Shown piece by piece: positions 44,341 through 57,026 of a stretch of 64,000 nucleotides of DNA. The stretch comes from Sporothrix humicola. Its lineage: Eukaryota; Ascomycota; Sordariomycetes; Ophiostomatales; Ophiostomataceae. The stretch is taken from assembly GCA_021396245.1 (NCBI GenBank), contig WNYE01000039.1, positions 62,001 to 126,000 on the forward strand. The letters are read 5' to 3'. The position numbers and the translations under genes were made by a program. The notes under the pieces are model-generated. The model was not told where the DNA came from and searched no databases. It saw only the letters and a program-made list of their open reading frames with translations. Position 1 is the stretch's first letter; each line of letters starts with the position of its first letter.

Positions 44341-47300
44341 TTATGTGGCCTTGTTCTTATTAGAAATGATCGAGAGGCCGCGAAGGCGCCCGTGGATGAA
44401 GCGGCTCGCAGCGTTGTCGTGGCTCTGGTGGCCGCTCGCCCCCTCGAGGTTGCGGCCGGCCGAGTGCGAAGACTCGAGCCGCGACAGACGCGCTGCCGTG
44501 GTAAAGTCGTTGCTGGCTTCGTAGCTAGCCCGAACGCGGTCCATTGACGCACGCATACGGTCGTACGACGGCCGGGCCCGGTCAATTGATGGGCGGCCCC
44601 GGCCCGACGCCGTGGCAGTGTAGTCAGTCGAGGTAACCGCCATGCCTATGTTCATTTCGTCAACAGAGTACTGGCGATTGTGGCCGCCTCCATGGCCGCC
44701 ACTATAGTTGGTGCCGTCACTACCGTTTTGCGTACGAGTATTGTGTGTGGCAACGGACGGCGGGTAGATCGGCCGCCGGTCTTCGTCGACACTGGCAAAC
44801 TGCATATGTTGCGAGTTGTGCTTCTTGCCCTTGCGGGATCCTTCCGAGGACGAGCCGCCAGCCGAGTTGGTGCCGTCCACCAGCTTCTCGGCGTCGTCCT
44901 GGTTGGCACTGCTGTTGATCAGCTGGCCCTCCTTGTTGTAGCCCTTGAACTTGCCCTGCTGCTCCTGCTCGCGGATAATGTCGACGTCGTACGGGAAGTA
45001 CACCTTCTGCAGCGCCTTAATGCCGTAGCGCGGAAGGATGCACAGCACGGGCGTGATAAAGTACACCGCCCAGAAGCTGGCCTGGCCGTAGATGGCCTGG
45101 GCAGTGCCGTAGAAGAACTGAGAGTATGTCGTCGACGTGTAGACGCCAGTCCAGAAGAAGACAAACATGAAACTCAGCACGACGACAAGCACCATCAGCC
45201 AGTCCCACCGGTACGTGTTGATGAGCATGTACAGGTTGATCGTCAGCACCGTCGGATGGGCAATGTAGGCGCCCAGAGCGAGACGGTCGGCCACGTCCAG
45301 GCCGTTGAACGTGGCAAAGGGCGTGCGGACCATGGTCAGGTACGGGATGAAGAAACAGAGGACAGACTGGTAGAAGGCATCAATCATGTACAACCTAAAA
45401 CAGAAAAAATAATGCGGTTAGCAAACGAGCAACGGGAGACAGGAGATCCTACCAGATGAGAAAGTGGATAAAAAACAGAAATGCGCATACCAGAACTTCT
45501 TCTGCGTCCACTCCAGGCGCTCAATACCGCGGCGGTACAGCTGCGGGACGGCAAGCGAGACCGTGTCGGGGACGTCCTGGTCGAGGACACCCATCAGGAT
45601 GACCGGCACCGAGGTGAAGAACAAGTTGAACATCAGAATGTACGTGTAGTCGAAAATGTAGGTCATGTCGAAGTTGCAGAAAATCTGGAACCAGTAGATC
45701 GCAAACACCCAGATGATGTTCTTGTAGAAGAAGTTGGCGATAGCCTCACCCATGCGACGGTACGACCAGCGGCCGTGCACCAGCACAAGACGCTTCAAGA
45801 AGCGGAACTGGCCAATCGCGTAGTCCGAAGACATGGCAGCCTGCCGACCTTCCAGACCAGCAATACCGACACCAACATCGGCCTCCTGGATCATGGCCAC
45901 ATCGTTGGCACCGTCACCGATAGAGAGAGTCATGACGTCCAGGCCGTTCTTGACCAGGGCGCACACGGCGGCCTTTTGCGCAGGGCTGACACGGCAGCAC
46001 AGAACGGACTTGCACTGCTTGCACAGCAGCAAGAACTTTTGGCTCAGCTCGTCGCTCAGAGCGTACCGCAGCGTGAAGCCATCGATAACGACTGCATGCG
46101 TGGGTGCCGGCGGCTCGTGGTTGGCACGCGCGGCCTTGAGATCCTCGTCGCCGCCCGTCAGGCCAAACGTCTGCAGACCCTTGTCCAGCTGTGCCTCGAT
46201 GCGCTCCATATAGTCGTCTTCGGGCGTGTTACCAGACTCGTCCTCATCCACCCGCAGATGCATAAGTTCCATATCGTTGTTCAGCAGGTTGCACGAGAAA
46301 CCGATGTTGATGGCGGTCTCCACCTTGTCGCCAGTCAACACCCACAGCTTGATACCCGCCTCGGCCAGTAGAGCAATGGTGTCGGGCACACCGTCCTGGA
46401 GACGATCCTCGATGGCGGTACCACCGAGCAGTGTGAGGTCCTGCTCGATGAGCTCGGCCGCAGCCTCCATCTTCTCCTCGCGGTTGTCCACGGCCGTAGC
46501 GGCGGCATCGTGGATCTTGCGCCACGAGTAGTACTCGTCCTCGGTCAGAATACGCTGGGCGATACACAGCGTACGCAGACCCTCACGGGCGAACATTTCG
46601 AGGTGCTCGGCGGTGGTCTGGCGCAGCTCGGCCTGCTCACCGCGCTTGAGGCGGGAGTAGATGATCGAGTCGGCACCCTTGCAGATGAGCACGATCTTGT
46701 TGTCGGGCATGCGCACAATGGCACTCATGCGCTTACGAGTAGAGTTGAACTCGATCGTGGTCAGGACGGGGTAGTGGCGCTCGACACCCATGACGTTGAG
46801 GCGGATGCCGTCGTCGGTGTTGCCGAGGGCAGTGAAGCCCATATCGCGGGCAGTGGCGACAAGGGCAGCCTCATCGGGAGATTGGGCCTTGAAAATGAGG
46901 CGAGGCGGGTCGCCAGGGATCTTCTCAGACAGAACAGTATGGCACAGAGCAAGACTGAGCATAAAGTTCTCGTTGGCCTGCTGCTGCTCGGGGCCATGGA
47001 GACCGGATAGATCGTCGACGAAGTCGGGGGCAATGAACGTGAGGTCCTCGTCGTGGAGGTACGGGTTGTCGCTGAGCTGGCGGAGACCGGCCAGAGCCTT
47101 CTCCTTGGCGACGGCAATCTCAGCATTGGCACGCTCGGCCTCCTTGACGACGTCGATACCCATGCGCTTCTGCATACCAGCCTGGGCCTCGGTGTAGGCC
47201 TCACCGTACGGCTGGCCGTTGATGGTGGCCTTCTTGAACTCCATGACGTTCTGGGTCAGGGTACCGGTCTTGTCAGAGAAAATGTACTCGATCTGGCCAA

Positions 47301-49459
47301 CATCGTCGGAAATGTTCCACGACTTGGGGATACAGGGCTGATCGGTCTTTTCGTAGTACATTTCGACATCGCTGTAGATGAAGACAGCCTGCAGGGTGCG
47401 GATGATCTCAACCGTGATATAAAGAGAAATGGGCACCAAGTTCTGGAAAAGAATAACAGCAGCCCAGAAGGTAACGAAACCAGCAAGAGGAGGCGTACCA
47501 CCGTACGGACCTCCTAAGTCGATATAGGCAAGCGAAGCGTCGGTCTTGGCCCACGAAACGCCGTTGACAATGGCAGCAATCAGACACATGATGCCGAGGA
47601 CACCAAAGTTGCAGAAGACGTTGAAGTTGAGCTCACGAGCAATGCGAGGGCGCTTGCTAGGAGTGTCACCCGCGTTCATCATGATCTTCGTGTCGTGGCC
47701 GGTGAAGAGGACAATGCCCAGAGCCCACTCGGTGTTGCGGAGGTTGCAGCCACGGAGCAGCAGGTTGTCAATGGTAATGGGCTCGGACATGTCGTGCACA
47801 GCACCAGTCGGGTCCTCCTCAAAGGACTGCTGCCAGCGGATGGCACCGTTGTACTTGTACAGGTTGGACTGCGGGGGCTCGCTCTCGACATAGAACTGGG
47901 CGCGCTCGCAGTCGCGGGCGTGCTTCAGAGAACGGCCACAGCGGAGAGACTGGCGGAACTTGAGGTTGGTCTCACCGTCCAAGTTCTTCGTCTCGATGTA
48001 GCAGGCGCCATCGGGGTCGGAGGTGGCGAGCACGACAACATCGGCAGGCAGTTCATCGTCGTTATAGATACGAACAAAGTCACCAACCTGCAGATCCTTC
48101 CAGGCACCGCGGTGGAAGCGGGCCTTGCCCTCAGGCGCAATACTGTGGTTGATGATATCGGTCTTGGCCTTGAGAATGTTGAACTCGCCGCTCTCACCGG
48201 CAGGGTTGAAAGAAAACGCCGACGTAGGGCGCGTCTTGCTGTCCTGGGCAACGGTGAGCATGTCCTGCATCTGAGGAGGCGGGTGGCGGGGCGACGGCGA
48301 GGGCACCGGGGTCATCTGAATGTCCTCGTGGGCAGAGTGGAACGAGTTGCGGTCGCTGTAGGGAGACAGCATGGATTCGCGGCGCGTGTGGCGGGTCTCG
48401 ATGGAAACGCGAGGGTCGTAACCATTAGGATCGTACTGAGCCTTCTTCTTGGACTTGTCTTCCTTCTTCCAGATACGCTCGATGAGGTGCCAGAGCGTGG
48501 AGAAGAAACGGGTGGTAGCCTTCTTGACCTTGCGCCAAGCAGACACGTTATCCTGTATGACGTTGACGTTGTTCCAGTCCAGGAGACGGTAGACGGGGGA
48601 ATTGTTCAGAGCCTTGTCCGAGCGCGTACGACGGACATCTTCGATGGCGTCACGGATGGCGGTAATGACAATAATTGCGATAAGAGGAACGGAGTTCAGG
48701 CCGGGATTCTCGACACCGAAGATGGAGAAGAACTGCATTTGTTAGCAAGGCAGAAGCAAAAGATGGACGGCCGGGACAGCCGGGAATCAGTGAATGGGTG
48801 AAAAAACATACGGCAAGAATAACCATGAACAAGAAGAAGATGTTCGCAATGTTCTGGAACTGAAAGTACAAGTTCTTGGGGATAAAGGACAATGGCGTGT
48901 ACTTGGCAGTCCGAATCTTGTTGCGCGAGTACGACTGCTTGGGCGCGCCGTTCTCGTCTTTCTGGTCGTCTGGTAATGGCAAGTTGAAGTAGAGCGTACG
49001 CGGGCCGGGGCCGTCGTACTCTTCTTCTTCTGCGGGAGCGGCATCGCCATTGGGCTGTTCGTCCTCGCCGCCCTGGCGGAGCGACTCGGAACCCGTTGAC
49101 GCGCGCTTCTTTTCCATGTTCAGGGCCTTGCCGTGGCGGCCGATGAGCGACAAACGTTTCTTGTTACTGCTCTTGACAGTCATTTTACGAGTTGCCCAAC
49201 GTGAACGTTTTGTTTTGGCAGTCGCAGTCGCGCCACCTTGCCGTTTTGTCGATGGCGGCGAGCTGGGGTGTGGAAGGTTCTCTGCAATGGTGATGCCGTG
49301 GCTATGCCTGCTGGGGCCGGCTGCTCCGGAATCGTGGCCAGGATCGAGATGGTCGCCATGGCCGTGGCCATTGCCCTGCGCTTCTATGTCGTGGTCGCCA
49401 TAATATTGTTGTTGTTGTTGCCCGGGCACGTCGACCGGGTTGTCCGTTTCTTGCATCAT
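44341..49459 (-). CDS. Phospholipid-transporting P4-ATPase (flippase), Dnf1/Dnf2-type
   Basis: Three exons on the minus strand, 49459-48812, 48732-45491 and 45394-44341, give 1647 aa. P4-ATPases move phospholipids from the outer to the inner leaflet. Markers in order: the N-terminal PRTLYFNLPLP, a first membrane hairpin ending IFFLFMVILA, the actuator motif DGETNLKFRQ (about residue 466), the P4-specific PISLYITVEIIRT in M4, the phosphorylation site SDKTGTLTQN (Asp near 702), the nucleotide-domain motifs FKAQSPDEAALV and KGADSIIYSRL, the hinge GDGANDVAMIQEADVGVGI (near 1155), and six C-terminal membrane segments. Length and the extended N terminus resemble plasma-membrane/endosome Dnf proteins more than Drs2. 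The cytosolic tail carries four flippase-kinase-type sites (residues about 1564-1589). It lacks a divergent partner within 7.5 kb. Confidence 0.93.
44518..44595 (-). other. Tandem array of four flippase-kinase-type sites in the flippase tail
   Basis: A heptad-spaced array encodes RPSID, RPSYD, RASMD and RASYE (residues about 1564-1589). Two of the four fit the R-x-S-[L/Y]-[D/E] consensus of the yeast flippase kinases Fpk1/2 exactly; the other two have Ile or Met at the fourth position. Confidence 0.8.
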
Positions 49460-52400
49460 GCTGGGCAGGTGTAGAAGAGGACGGGATGGCGGAAGAAGAG
49501 GGAATTAGGGATGCGGGTCAAAGAGATGCTGCCACTCGGGGCATATCCTAGAGACGAAGGTGTTCGTCTCCTTCGCGTCGGGGCTGTTCGTATGCAGTAT
49601 TCGGGGCGGTTGTTGTTCGTTGAGCCAGAGGCTGGGTTTCGGTTTGGCCGCGTCCCGTTTCGGGTGGCCGTTTTTGTTCGTCTGTCCCGACTCCGACTAA
49701 AAAGCGGGTGGAAATCAATGCTGCGTGCGCCGAATTACAGCATGGAATACAATCCGAAGAGATCGAATCGCACGACACCGAAGATGGGGTGCCGATTCGA
49801 TGAAATCGTCGCTGGATAAAAAAGGGGGCGGGAAAAAAGAAGAGTCGTCGATTGGGAATCTCAAACCGCAGCGTCGAGGAGTGAGATTATGGCCAGCTTT
49901 CTCTCGGGTCGGCGAGAAAGGGGAGGCGTAAAGGGCGTCAAAGGAGAGAAAGGGTGCAAAAAAGAACGAAAGGATGTCGCCAGCGTCTGTCGTCGTCTGA
50001 AAGAAAATGCAAAAAACGAGAGGTAAACGGATCCAAAAAGACAGAACGCGGTCGGGAGGGGGAATGTCGTGGTCGGCCGCTCGGGGATGAACGCCTTTTT
50101 TGTGAGAGTTGCTATTCTGTTTTCGAGTTCAGGACAGCAGCCAACTGGGAAATGTTCAGGCCCTCGTGTTTTGGGGGGAGGCGGGAGGGAAAAGAATGGA
50201 CACGAAATAGGGCGCCAAGGCTAAGCAGGAAAAAAGCGGAGCCTGAAGAAAAAAAGGAATGGGGGACCCAGTATGAGACACTGAGAGGAATAGGCTCGCT
50301 CACAGCGAGAACAGGGAGAGCCAGATACAGGCGGTTTGGTTTGTAAGATGGTGCGAAGCATATATGGAGTTTGCAGAACGGATATGAGGGAGAAAGGCGA
50401 GGGCGAAAAGAACGAAAATATGAAAAATGAAGCCAAAGGCGAGACCAAAAAGACTGGGAAAGGGCGCCCCGAGAAAGAAAGAAAGAAAAATTAGCACAAA
50501 ATACGAAGCGACGGCGACAAAGGCCACTGGAAACAGCAAGAGCAATGGGCGAAACAACAGTGAGAATGAGCGTGAGATTGGGAAAGAGAGACCGAGGCGA
50601 GGGGAAACCAGGCGGGAATTGCTGGGTTTGGTTTCGAGACTAATTTGCTAATATCGGATCGCCCGGGGCGGCAGAAAAAGAAGGAGCGAATTGTGCAAAT
50701 GTGCAGGCAGTGGTGGCCAGGTAGTGGACATTGATGACCTTCTAATGCGGTTCTAGGTGTGTTTCCAACAGGGAGCACCAGAGGGAAGGAACAGACGACG
50801 GAGCGTGGCCAGAAAAGCATAAAACAAAACCGAAGGCGCGAAGGGGGGGCCAGATGGAAGGCGGCTCAGGGACTAAGGAAAAAGAAGCGCGGGCGATGTG
50901 CAGTACCCCGAGGTACCAAGGGCAACGGTCTACCGCCAAAATGCTAGCGGAGTTAAGGATGTAGGACCGGGCAGTACATGCAGTTGGTAAGCAGCCACTA
51001 TGGTGCAAGCTCAGCCTCGCTGACGGAGGAAGGACAGCAAGAAACTGTATGATTTGGAAGTCGCGATTGGCGATGAAAGGAGAGATACGATGCGCTGGCC
51101 ACGCTGAATGGAGGCTGGAGGGAAGGTGTGTCCGAGAAAGGTCGTCATTTATCTGCAAGGTGGTCCAAGATGATGCCCGAATCGCTGAACGGGAAAGAGC
51201 GAGGCAGATACGATGCATCTCACTCGGTCTACAAAGTGAGATGCATGCGGCAATCAAGGCAGGCACACCAGCCAACCAACAAACAGGGCAGGTGCGTTTG
51301 CGCAGTCCACTGATCAGAGAAGATCAAAGAGTGCGCAGCCCCCGACAAAGCTGCTTTGTTTTCAGTATTCCATAGCATAGCGCTGTCCGTTGGCGAGAAT
51401 TACCAGAAATAGGAAAGGTGATGCCTAGCAAACCTTGGAAGTGCGCTGAAACCTCGCTTTGTGCCGTCCTGGCAGTTGACAATCCGGGCGGCTTGGCCTG
51501 TCAGTCTCGAAGAAGCCAAAAAAGGTCCCGGGAAATCCAAAGTGTCCGTAATACGCTCCGCCGCTCGGAAATCGCTTCCACCACGATACGTGGATTGGTC
51601 AGTGGTTCGGGTGGGACTTTTTATGGCCTCTTCTCCGCTCAATCATCGCCGGCGCTAGACTACTCGTATCTGGCCGTAACCGTTGACATGTCTGTACTAA
51701 TAATTGTCAATGGGTTTCTACCAAGAAGGTCGTGAGTCGTGACATGAGCTGTGAGAGATATTGCGCCCTGCAAGTGCGTCTTGCAGACGTCGTTCCTGCC
51801 TTGCTACTCGTCCGTTCGGTTTTAATGGTAGCCACCAGAGAGCCACCAAAGGAACCATGATACTATGCTAACGGCCCCTGTGTGACAAAATGGAAGAAAT
51901 CCAGAAGAAGGAAGGCACAACCCATGCTCCTCCTCGCCCACATGCAACAACATGCGTAATTATTTACTTTTGAGCTCCGTATTCCTATTTCCACCTTCCT
52001 ATTTTTGGCTGAAAAACTGGCCTGTGCCAAAAACCCACAGCATCGGACGCGCACGCCGCAGCGCAGTTTATAAAACAGGGCATTGCAGGCATAGAATCTT
52101 GATATCCATACGACGGACAACGCATTGGTCCGTAATATGGTAAGCTTGCAGGGGTTTCTGGCCGTTTTTACCAGGGAAGACGACGAAATACGGAGCCTTG
52201 TTCTCGTTCATCGTGCCTCCGTCGTCATCCCATTGGCAGGAATGCAGATCGCGCCTTCTTCGCGTAAAGCAGATGGCTGCGATGTGAGCTTAAAGAGTTC
52301 CAGCAATGTAGGCTGGAGCAAAAGAAGGCAAGGACGACAGACGATATGCTCTGTTCAGTACTGAACAAAAAGGGGCCCGGGAGCAAGAACGGAGAAAAAG

Positions 52401-52717
52401 GAAAGAACGAAACAGCTTCAAAACTACAAATGAGGAAGGAAGCAGGGGGCAGGCGAAGGGGCAGTCCATTGACCATTGACGTGAGGGAAGGAGCAAACGG
52501 GGGCATGCCAGCAACGGAATTCCACGATGCGCCGAATCTCGCACATCCCTCCGCGAATCCATTCTCGGACACAAGAAAGAATACGGAGGCTCGGGCGAAC
52601 AGAGAAGTGAAGCACTCAGACAGAGTGACAGCTCTTATGTTCAGAACGGGTTAGAAAACGGGTCGAGAACCCTGCCCTGAGAGCTCCCAGATTCCAATAC
52701 AACTGCAACCCTCCCCC

Positions 52718-52742
52718 AAAAATCAAAAATCAAAAATCAAAA
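52718..52742 (+). repeat. AAAAATC tandem repeat
   Basis: A 7-nt unit repeats a little over three times in gene-free sequence. Confidence 0.8.
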
Positions 52743-55700
52743 GGGGCATCTTTCCCAGGGGTTCGTGAATAAACGAAAGGGCCAAGCGTGCCGAGAAAGT
52801 CGAGAGACATCAGATGTTCTGGGCAAGGCAAGAGCTATTCTTGCTCTTTCCCTTTTTCCCTCTTTCCCCAAAGAAGCGAGGCTCCTCCAGGCTTCCCGAA
52901 TGCCAGAAATCACAAAAGCCAGACAGCTGGACAGCTTAGACAGAAAAAAGGGGGCTCTACCGTGTTTGGGAGCGATGCGTCGAGCGCAGTTGGCGCGTGC
53001 GAGAGGACGTGCACGCGGCGCGTCTGGGTCGCAGCAAGAGCGAGCGACCCGTTTCAGGGGCAAGGAAGGAGCAAAGGGGGCACTCTCTTTCTCTCTAGCC
53101 CAGTTCTCCGTTTTGCTTTTGACATTTGGCATCGTGGTCTTTCCGTTCTTGGTTGGTAAGATGTCTCCGGATTTTCGATCTTTCTGTGATTCTGGGAGCT
53201 TCTTTGACTTCAAAGTTCGGGGCCTTTGCAATCACTTTCCTATCTTGTCCACAACTCTCATCTTAAACCCAAAGAATTCAAAGAACCCACGAGCCCACGC
53301 GCCCGTACCCTTTCATCCCTTCTCGACGAAACCACGGGGTTAAGAACACCGGGTGGCACGGAGTCCGTTTGTCGTATGCGAATACAATATACGACGCACG
53401 GAGTAATACTTCTTCACTTATTCACTCAGCTCGCTCTCACGACTTCACACCGGTGGACAGTAAAAGAAGCCCGCAAGCCGTAATTGCGGCCAAGCACAGC
53501 TCTATTGCCAATATTCCAATATTCTTATTTTCGTTTCTAGCTAGTCAAAGTCCCCTGAGTTCGTGCAGCTGTCAACTTTGTGGAGGCCGGAAGCTTCTTA
53601 CATTTTGTCAGTAAGCTACATCTGTCCATTTGGCATCCCATTTTGAGCGTTTAAGAGACATGCATATTGGTCTCGTTGCTACTAAACTACTTTGAATTTG
53701 TCTATAATATGCACCAGAGACCTCCACACAGCGCGCGCCAGTGACAGAGGCGCCGGGCGTCCGTCGCTTTTTTGGTTTCTTTTCTTTTTCTTTTCAGGGG
53801 CCAGACTCCACCAATGCGGGCCTTCACAGCGCCTGGAACAGCCCGAGAGTCCGTGATAGAGCCCCACGTTCTTTGTGCAGATTTATGTGCAGACGACGAC
53901 TGAAATACTGAGGTAGAGTTCGTATATACTTGAAGGTATGAACAATCATTCTTACTCATAATCGAGCTTGCACATGTCAGATACAGCCGTACGCCGCAGC
54001 TGCTAGGCTGAAAGGTAAGATGAAGTCCAGACTGTCATCCACGATGATCTCCAAATAAGCATGATTGCCTTGTCATGTCGAGTTGACGTCGCTGGGTCCT
54101 TCCTACTGGAACAAGTAGCTTTCGGCGTAAAGGGCCATCCCCGTTAACTCAATATATCCCAAACGGCCACCTGCTTTGTCTGTGCAACACCACTTTACGG
54201 TTGGCGGTCACACAAGACACTAATTGTGTGCATCCGGGGCAGGACAATGTGCTCGTGTCTTTGTAGGATAGGTACATTTGCTTATATTTTGTGAGATCCT
54301 CCGTAGACTGTCATGTACGCCATAGCCATAGAACAGTGAGAACGGAGAGGAGCGAGCGGACCGCAAAACATCCCAAGGCTTGGCATGGAACATGTTTCTG
54401 CAACACGACCTCAAACAGTTGTCTTTTGTCTGGAATACAAAAAGAGTCAGTGTGTCACTGTGCCGGCCAGACTTTAAAATTCTGTGCGAGTATGCAAGCA
54501 CTCACTCTACTATTGTCTGTGCCGTGACACAAGAAACACAGAAACACAGGAGACACAAAAAAAAAACAAGAGACAGGAGCCATGAAGCGCGCCTGGTTGA
54601 AGCCCAGAACCGTAATACAATGTGCTCCGTGCCCTGCCCAGTTCCCTTACTGTGGTACGTATATGATTTCGCCGTCTTACACCCGTACGCCGAACAAAAA
54701 AAAAGTAGACGAATAAAACGTGCCATGAAAAGTCAAATTTGCACTTGGTGAAAGTGAAAGAAGTCATGTTGACAAAGGCAGGGCTCCCCAGACAATGGCC
54801 GTTGTCCAAAGCCTGGTGCATACGCATCCTTCTACGCCTCGTGGTCCTGGAGCTGGCCATGCTTCCATAGCGCCAGTCCATTGGCTTCCATCGTTGATTA
54901 TTTCCTTCTATTCAATTTTCCTTTTTTATGCGTCGAGTTCCCTGTTTTTCCAGTGGTACCCTTTTTTCAGTGCACTCAGTAAAGCCATTTCGCCCAGCTA
55001 TCTGTTCCTGGTCCGTTCCCGGCTCTTCTTTCTTATTCATCCCGTCCCTGCAGGCTGTATTGCCCTTCTCCTGCACACACTATATCAGTTCCATAAGACG
55101 ATCATGTTGGCAAAACTCGGTTCAGGCACCACTTATATGAGAGGGGAAGAACACGTAATATACACACACTCGATAAGATGCTCTTTATGATAGGAGAGTA
55201 ATTAATGCAATACGTGTGTATGTTGGAGAGGAGAAAAGAGAATGTCTAGCCTAAGCAACATCTAGAACACCATTCATTATGCAAATAGAAGATGATCATA
55301 TGGCACGTGGAATTGCTTGTTACTTCTCATAACCCTAAACTCTGGCACAAAGTAATAGGCTGCGTCCTTCTCCAAGTGACGTTGTTGTTTCATGAACCGG
55401 TGGCGGATGAACTTATTTACATCCGGTTTCCTATTCCTGCATGTTTACATTGTGTCTTTTTTCTACATTTGGATTGATGCCGCAGGCAACAAGACAGACA
55501 TCACTTATTTATATAAAATGTGTGCACCGCCAAGATGTAATGTCAACGATCGCCCACTATCTTTCGTACCGGTCGTATTATTTTTTGATGCCGGTAAAAG
55601 TTGTGCCCAGCGTCTATTTATTCAACAAGAAGCTCCACGTGCTTCGTACACCGTATTTCTTTTTATATCGACATTAGGCACCACAATACCCAAAATACCC

Positions 55701-56362
55701 ATCGAGGTTCATTTCTTTAATAGCTTATGGTTTGGCCAGGCTGTGGTGCCGATCTGGCTATGTTCCGTTGTCAAACGTGATATCTCATCGCCGGCAGGCA
55801 GTGTTTTGTGGCAAACATCACCACCTCGGGCACTGCCTCCAAAGGAAACGAAATTTCAAACATGTAACAAAATTTTAAGAAATCTAGCCCAGCGTCTCGG
55901 TTAAGGTAAGCCGGTCGCCGCAACTCTTCTGTGTCTTTTCTGGTCGAGACCTCTTTTGCCTGTCGATCATCCTAACCCGAAACATCTTCTTGGCCAGGGA
56001 CGATTGTAGAGTTATTATCTAATGTCTAGATTGATGAAACATTTTGAGCTGGTAATGTTGATTGCTTTTTTCTGACTTTTTCTTTCATACATTGATCTTT
56101 TTTTAAGAAAAAAAAACATTGTTCTTTCTTTCTTTTCTTTCTTTTTTTCAACAAATAAAAAATTATATCTTCAAACGATGATTGAAAATACCACAAGAAA
56201 TTCCAAAGTAGACAACACTAACCGACTAAATCCATGTAGCAAGCATGACGCTTAACATGAAAAAATAAAATACGAGAAGGCAATATGGTATGCACAGAGA
56301 CTGGTATGACTATAGAAAGAGGTGAAGTTTGATAGAGTTTTCATCTCAAGTTGACACTGACA

Positions 56363-56390
56363 ACCACGTGGTCACGCGTTTTCACGTGGA
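56363..56390. promoter_or_regulatory. Pair of CACGTG boxes
   Basis: ACCACGTGGT, a 10-bp palindrome at 56363-56372, is followed by TTCACGTGG starting at 56381, with a GTCACGCG between them. They lie about 640 bp upstream of the Nse6-like gene. Confidence 0.4.
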
Positions 56391-57026
56391 AATGCTTCAA
56401 AACATCAAAACAATAGCCTGACTCATTATTTTAGTCTAACGATGCCTTAAATATGAGATCTGAGGCCACGATACAGATCATGCCACACAGTTCGGATGTT
56501 AATAATTCATGTTGAAAAGTAATCGATACCGACTTCTCGATGCAAGGCTGGCCATGTATCTTAGCGCACCAAATTTGGTAGTGAAGTGACTTACAGCGGA
56601 CCACCCCGCCTAGGCATTAATTAGTCAGTGCGCCAGAAAACGCGCTGGTAGGCGGCTCGACGCGACAAAATTAAGAGGGGCCCCGCCAAAAAATAACCAC
56701 GTCAAGCGGTAAAGGGCAAGACGCGGCTGTCTACTCGAGCGCACCCATTCGCTCCTGCCGTAGCAACCAACATCACCTCCTTTCGATAAACTCTACCTCT
56801 TGCCATCACGAGATACCTCTTTACTTCGACTCACCTACACATTGAACGACACACCCGGGAAGTATCACCGACTGCCCGACAAGTATGAACACGACCGCGT
56901 CCTCTCTTCTGATATAGGTCGGTCGCACCGCGCATATCGAGAACCCGACCCCCGGCCGCCTGCAGCAGCAGGAACAGAACCTTGGACAACGGCTCCGGCT
57001 CCGGCTGCATCTGAGAACCCCTCAAA

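Larger units (their letters stand above)
49460..57026. other. 7.5 kb gene-free region
   Basis: No conserved frame, transposase, tRNA or rRNA is recognised. From 49,460 to about 50,800 the plus strand is purine-rich, fitting a long CT-rich promoter and leader of the flippase on the minus strand. A 7-nt tandem (AAAAATC) lies at 52,718-52,742. About 55,100-56,620 is visibly AT-richer, with a TTTC microsatellite near 56,123-56,150. Two CACGTG boxes lie at 56,363-56,390. The last ~300 bp are C-rich leader of the gene at 57027, with an 11-codon uORF (56885-56917). Confidence 0.5.

Noticed and set aside
55330..55339. AACCCTAAAC telomere-like motif
   Set aside because: A single copy with no tandem TTAGGG array nearby; the surrounding sequence is not subtelomeric in gene content.
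55392..55904. 170-codon plus-strand frame in the gene-free gap
   Set aside because: AT-richer sequence with no family resemblance, no GC-ending codon bias and overlapping open frames; not supported as a gene.
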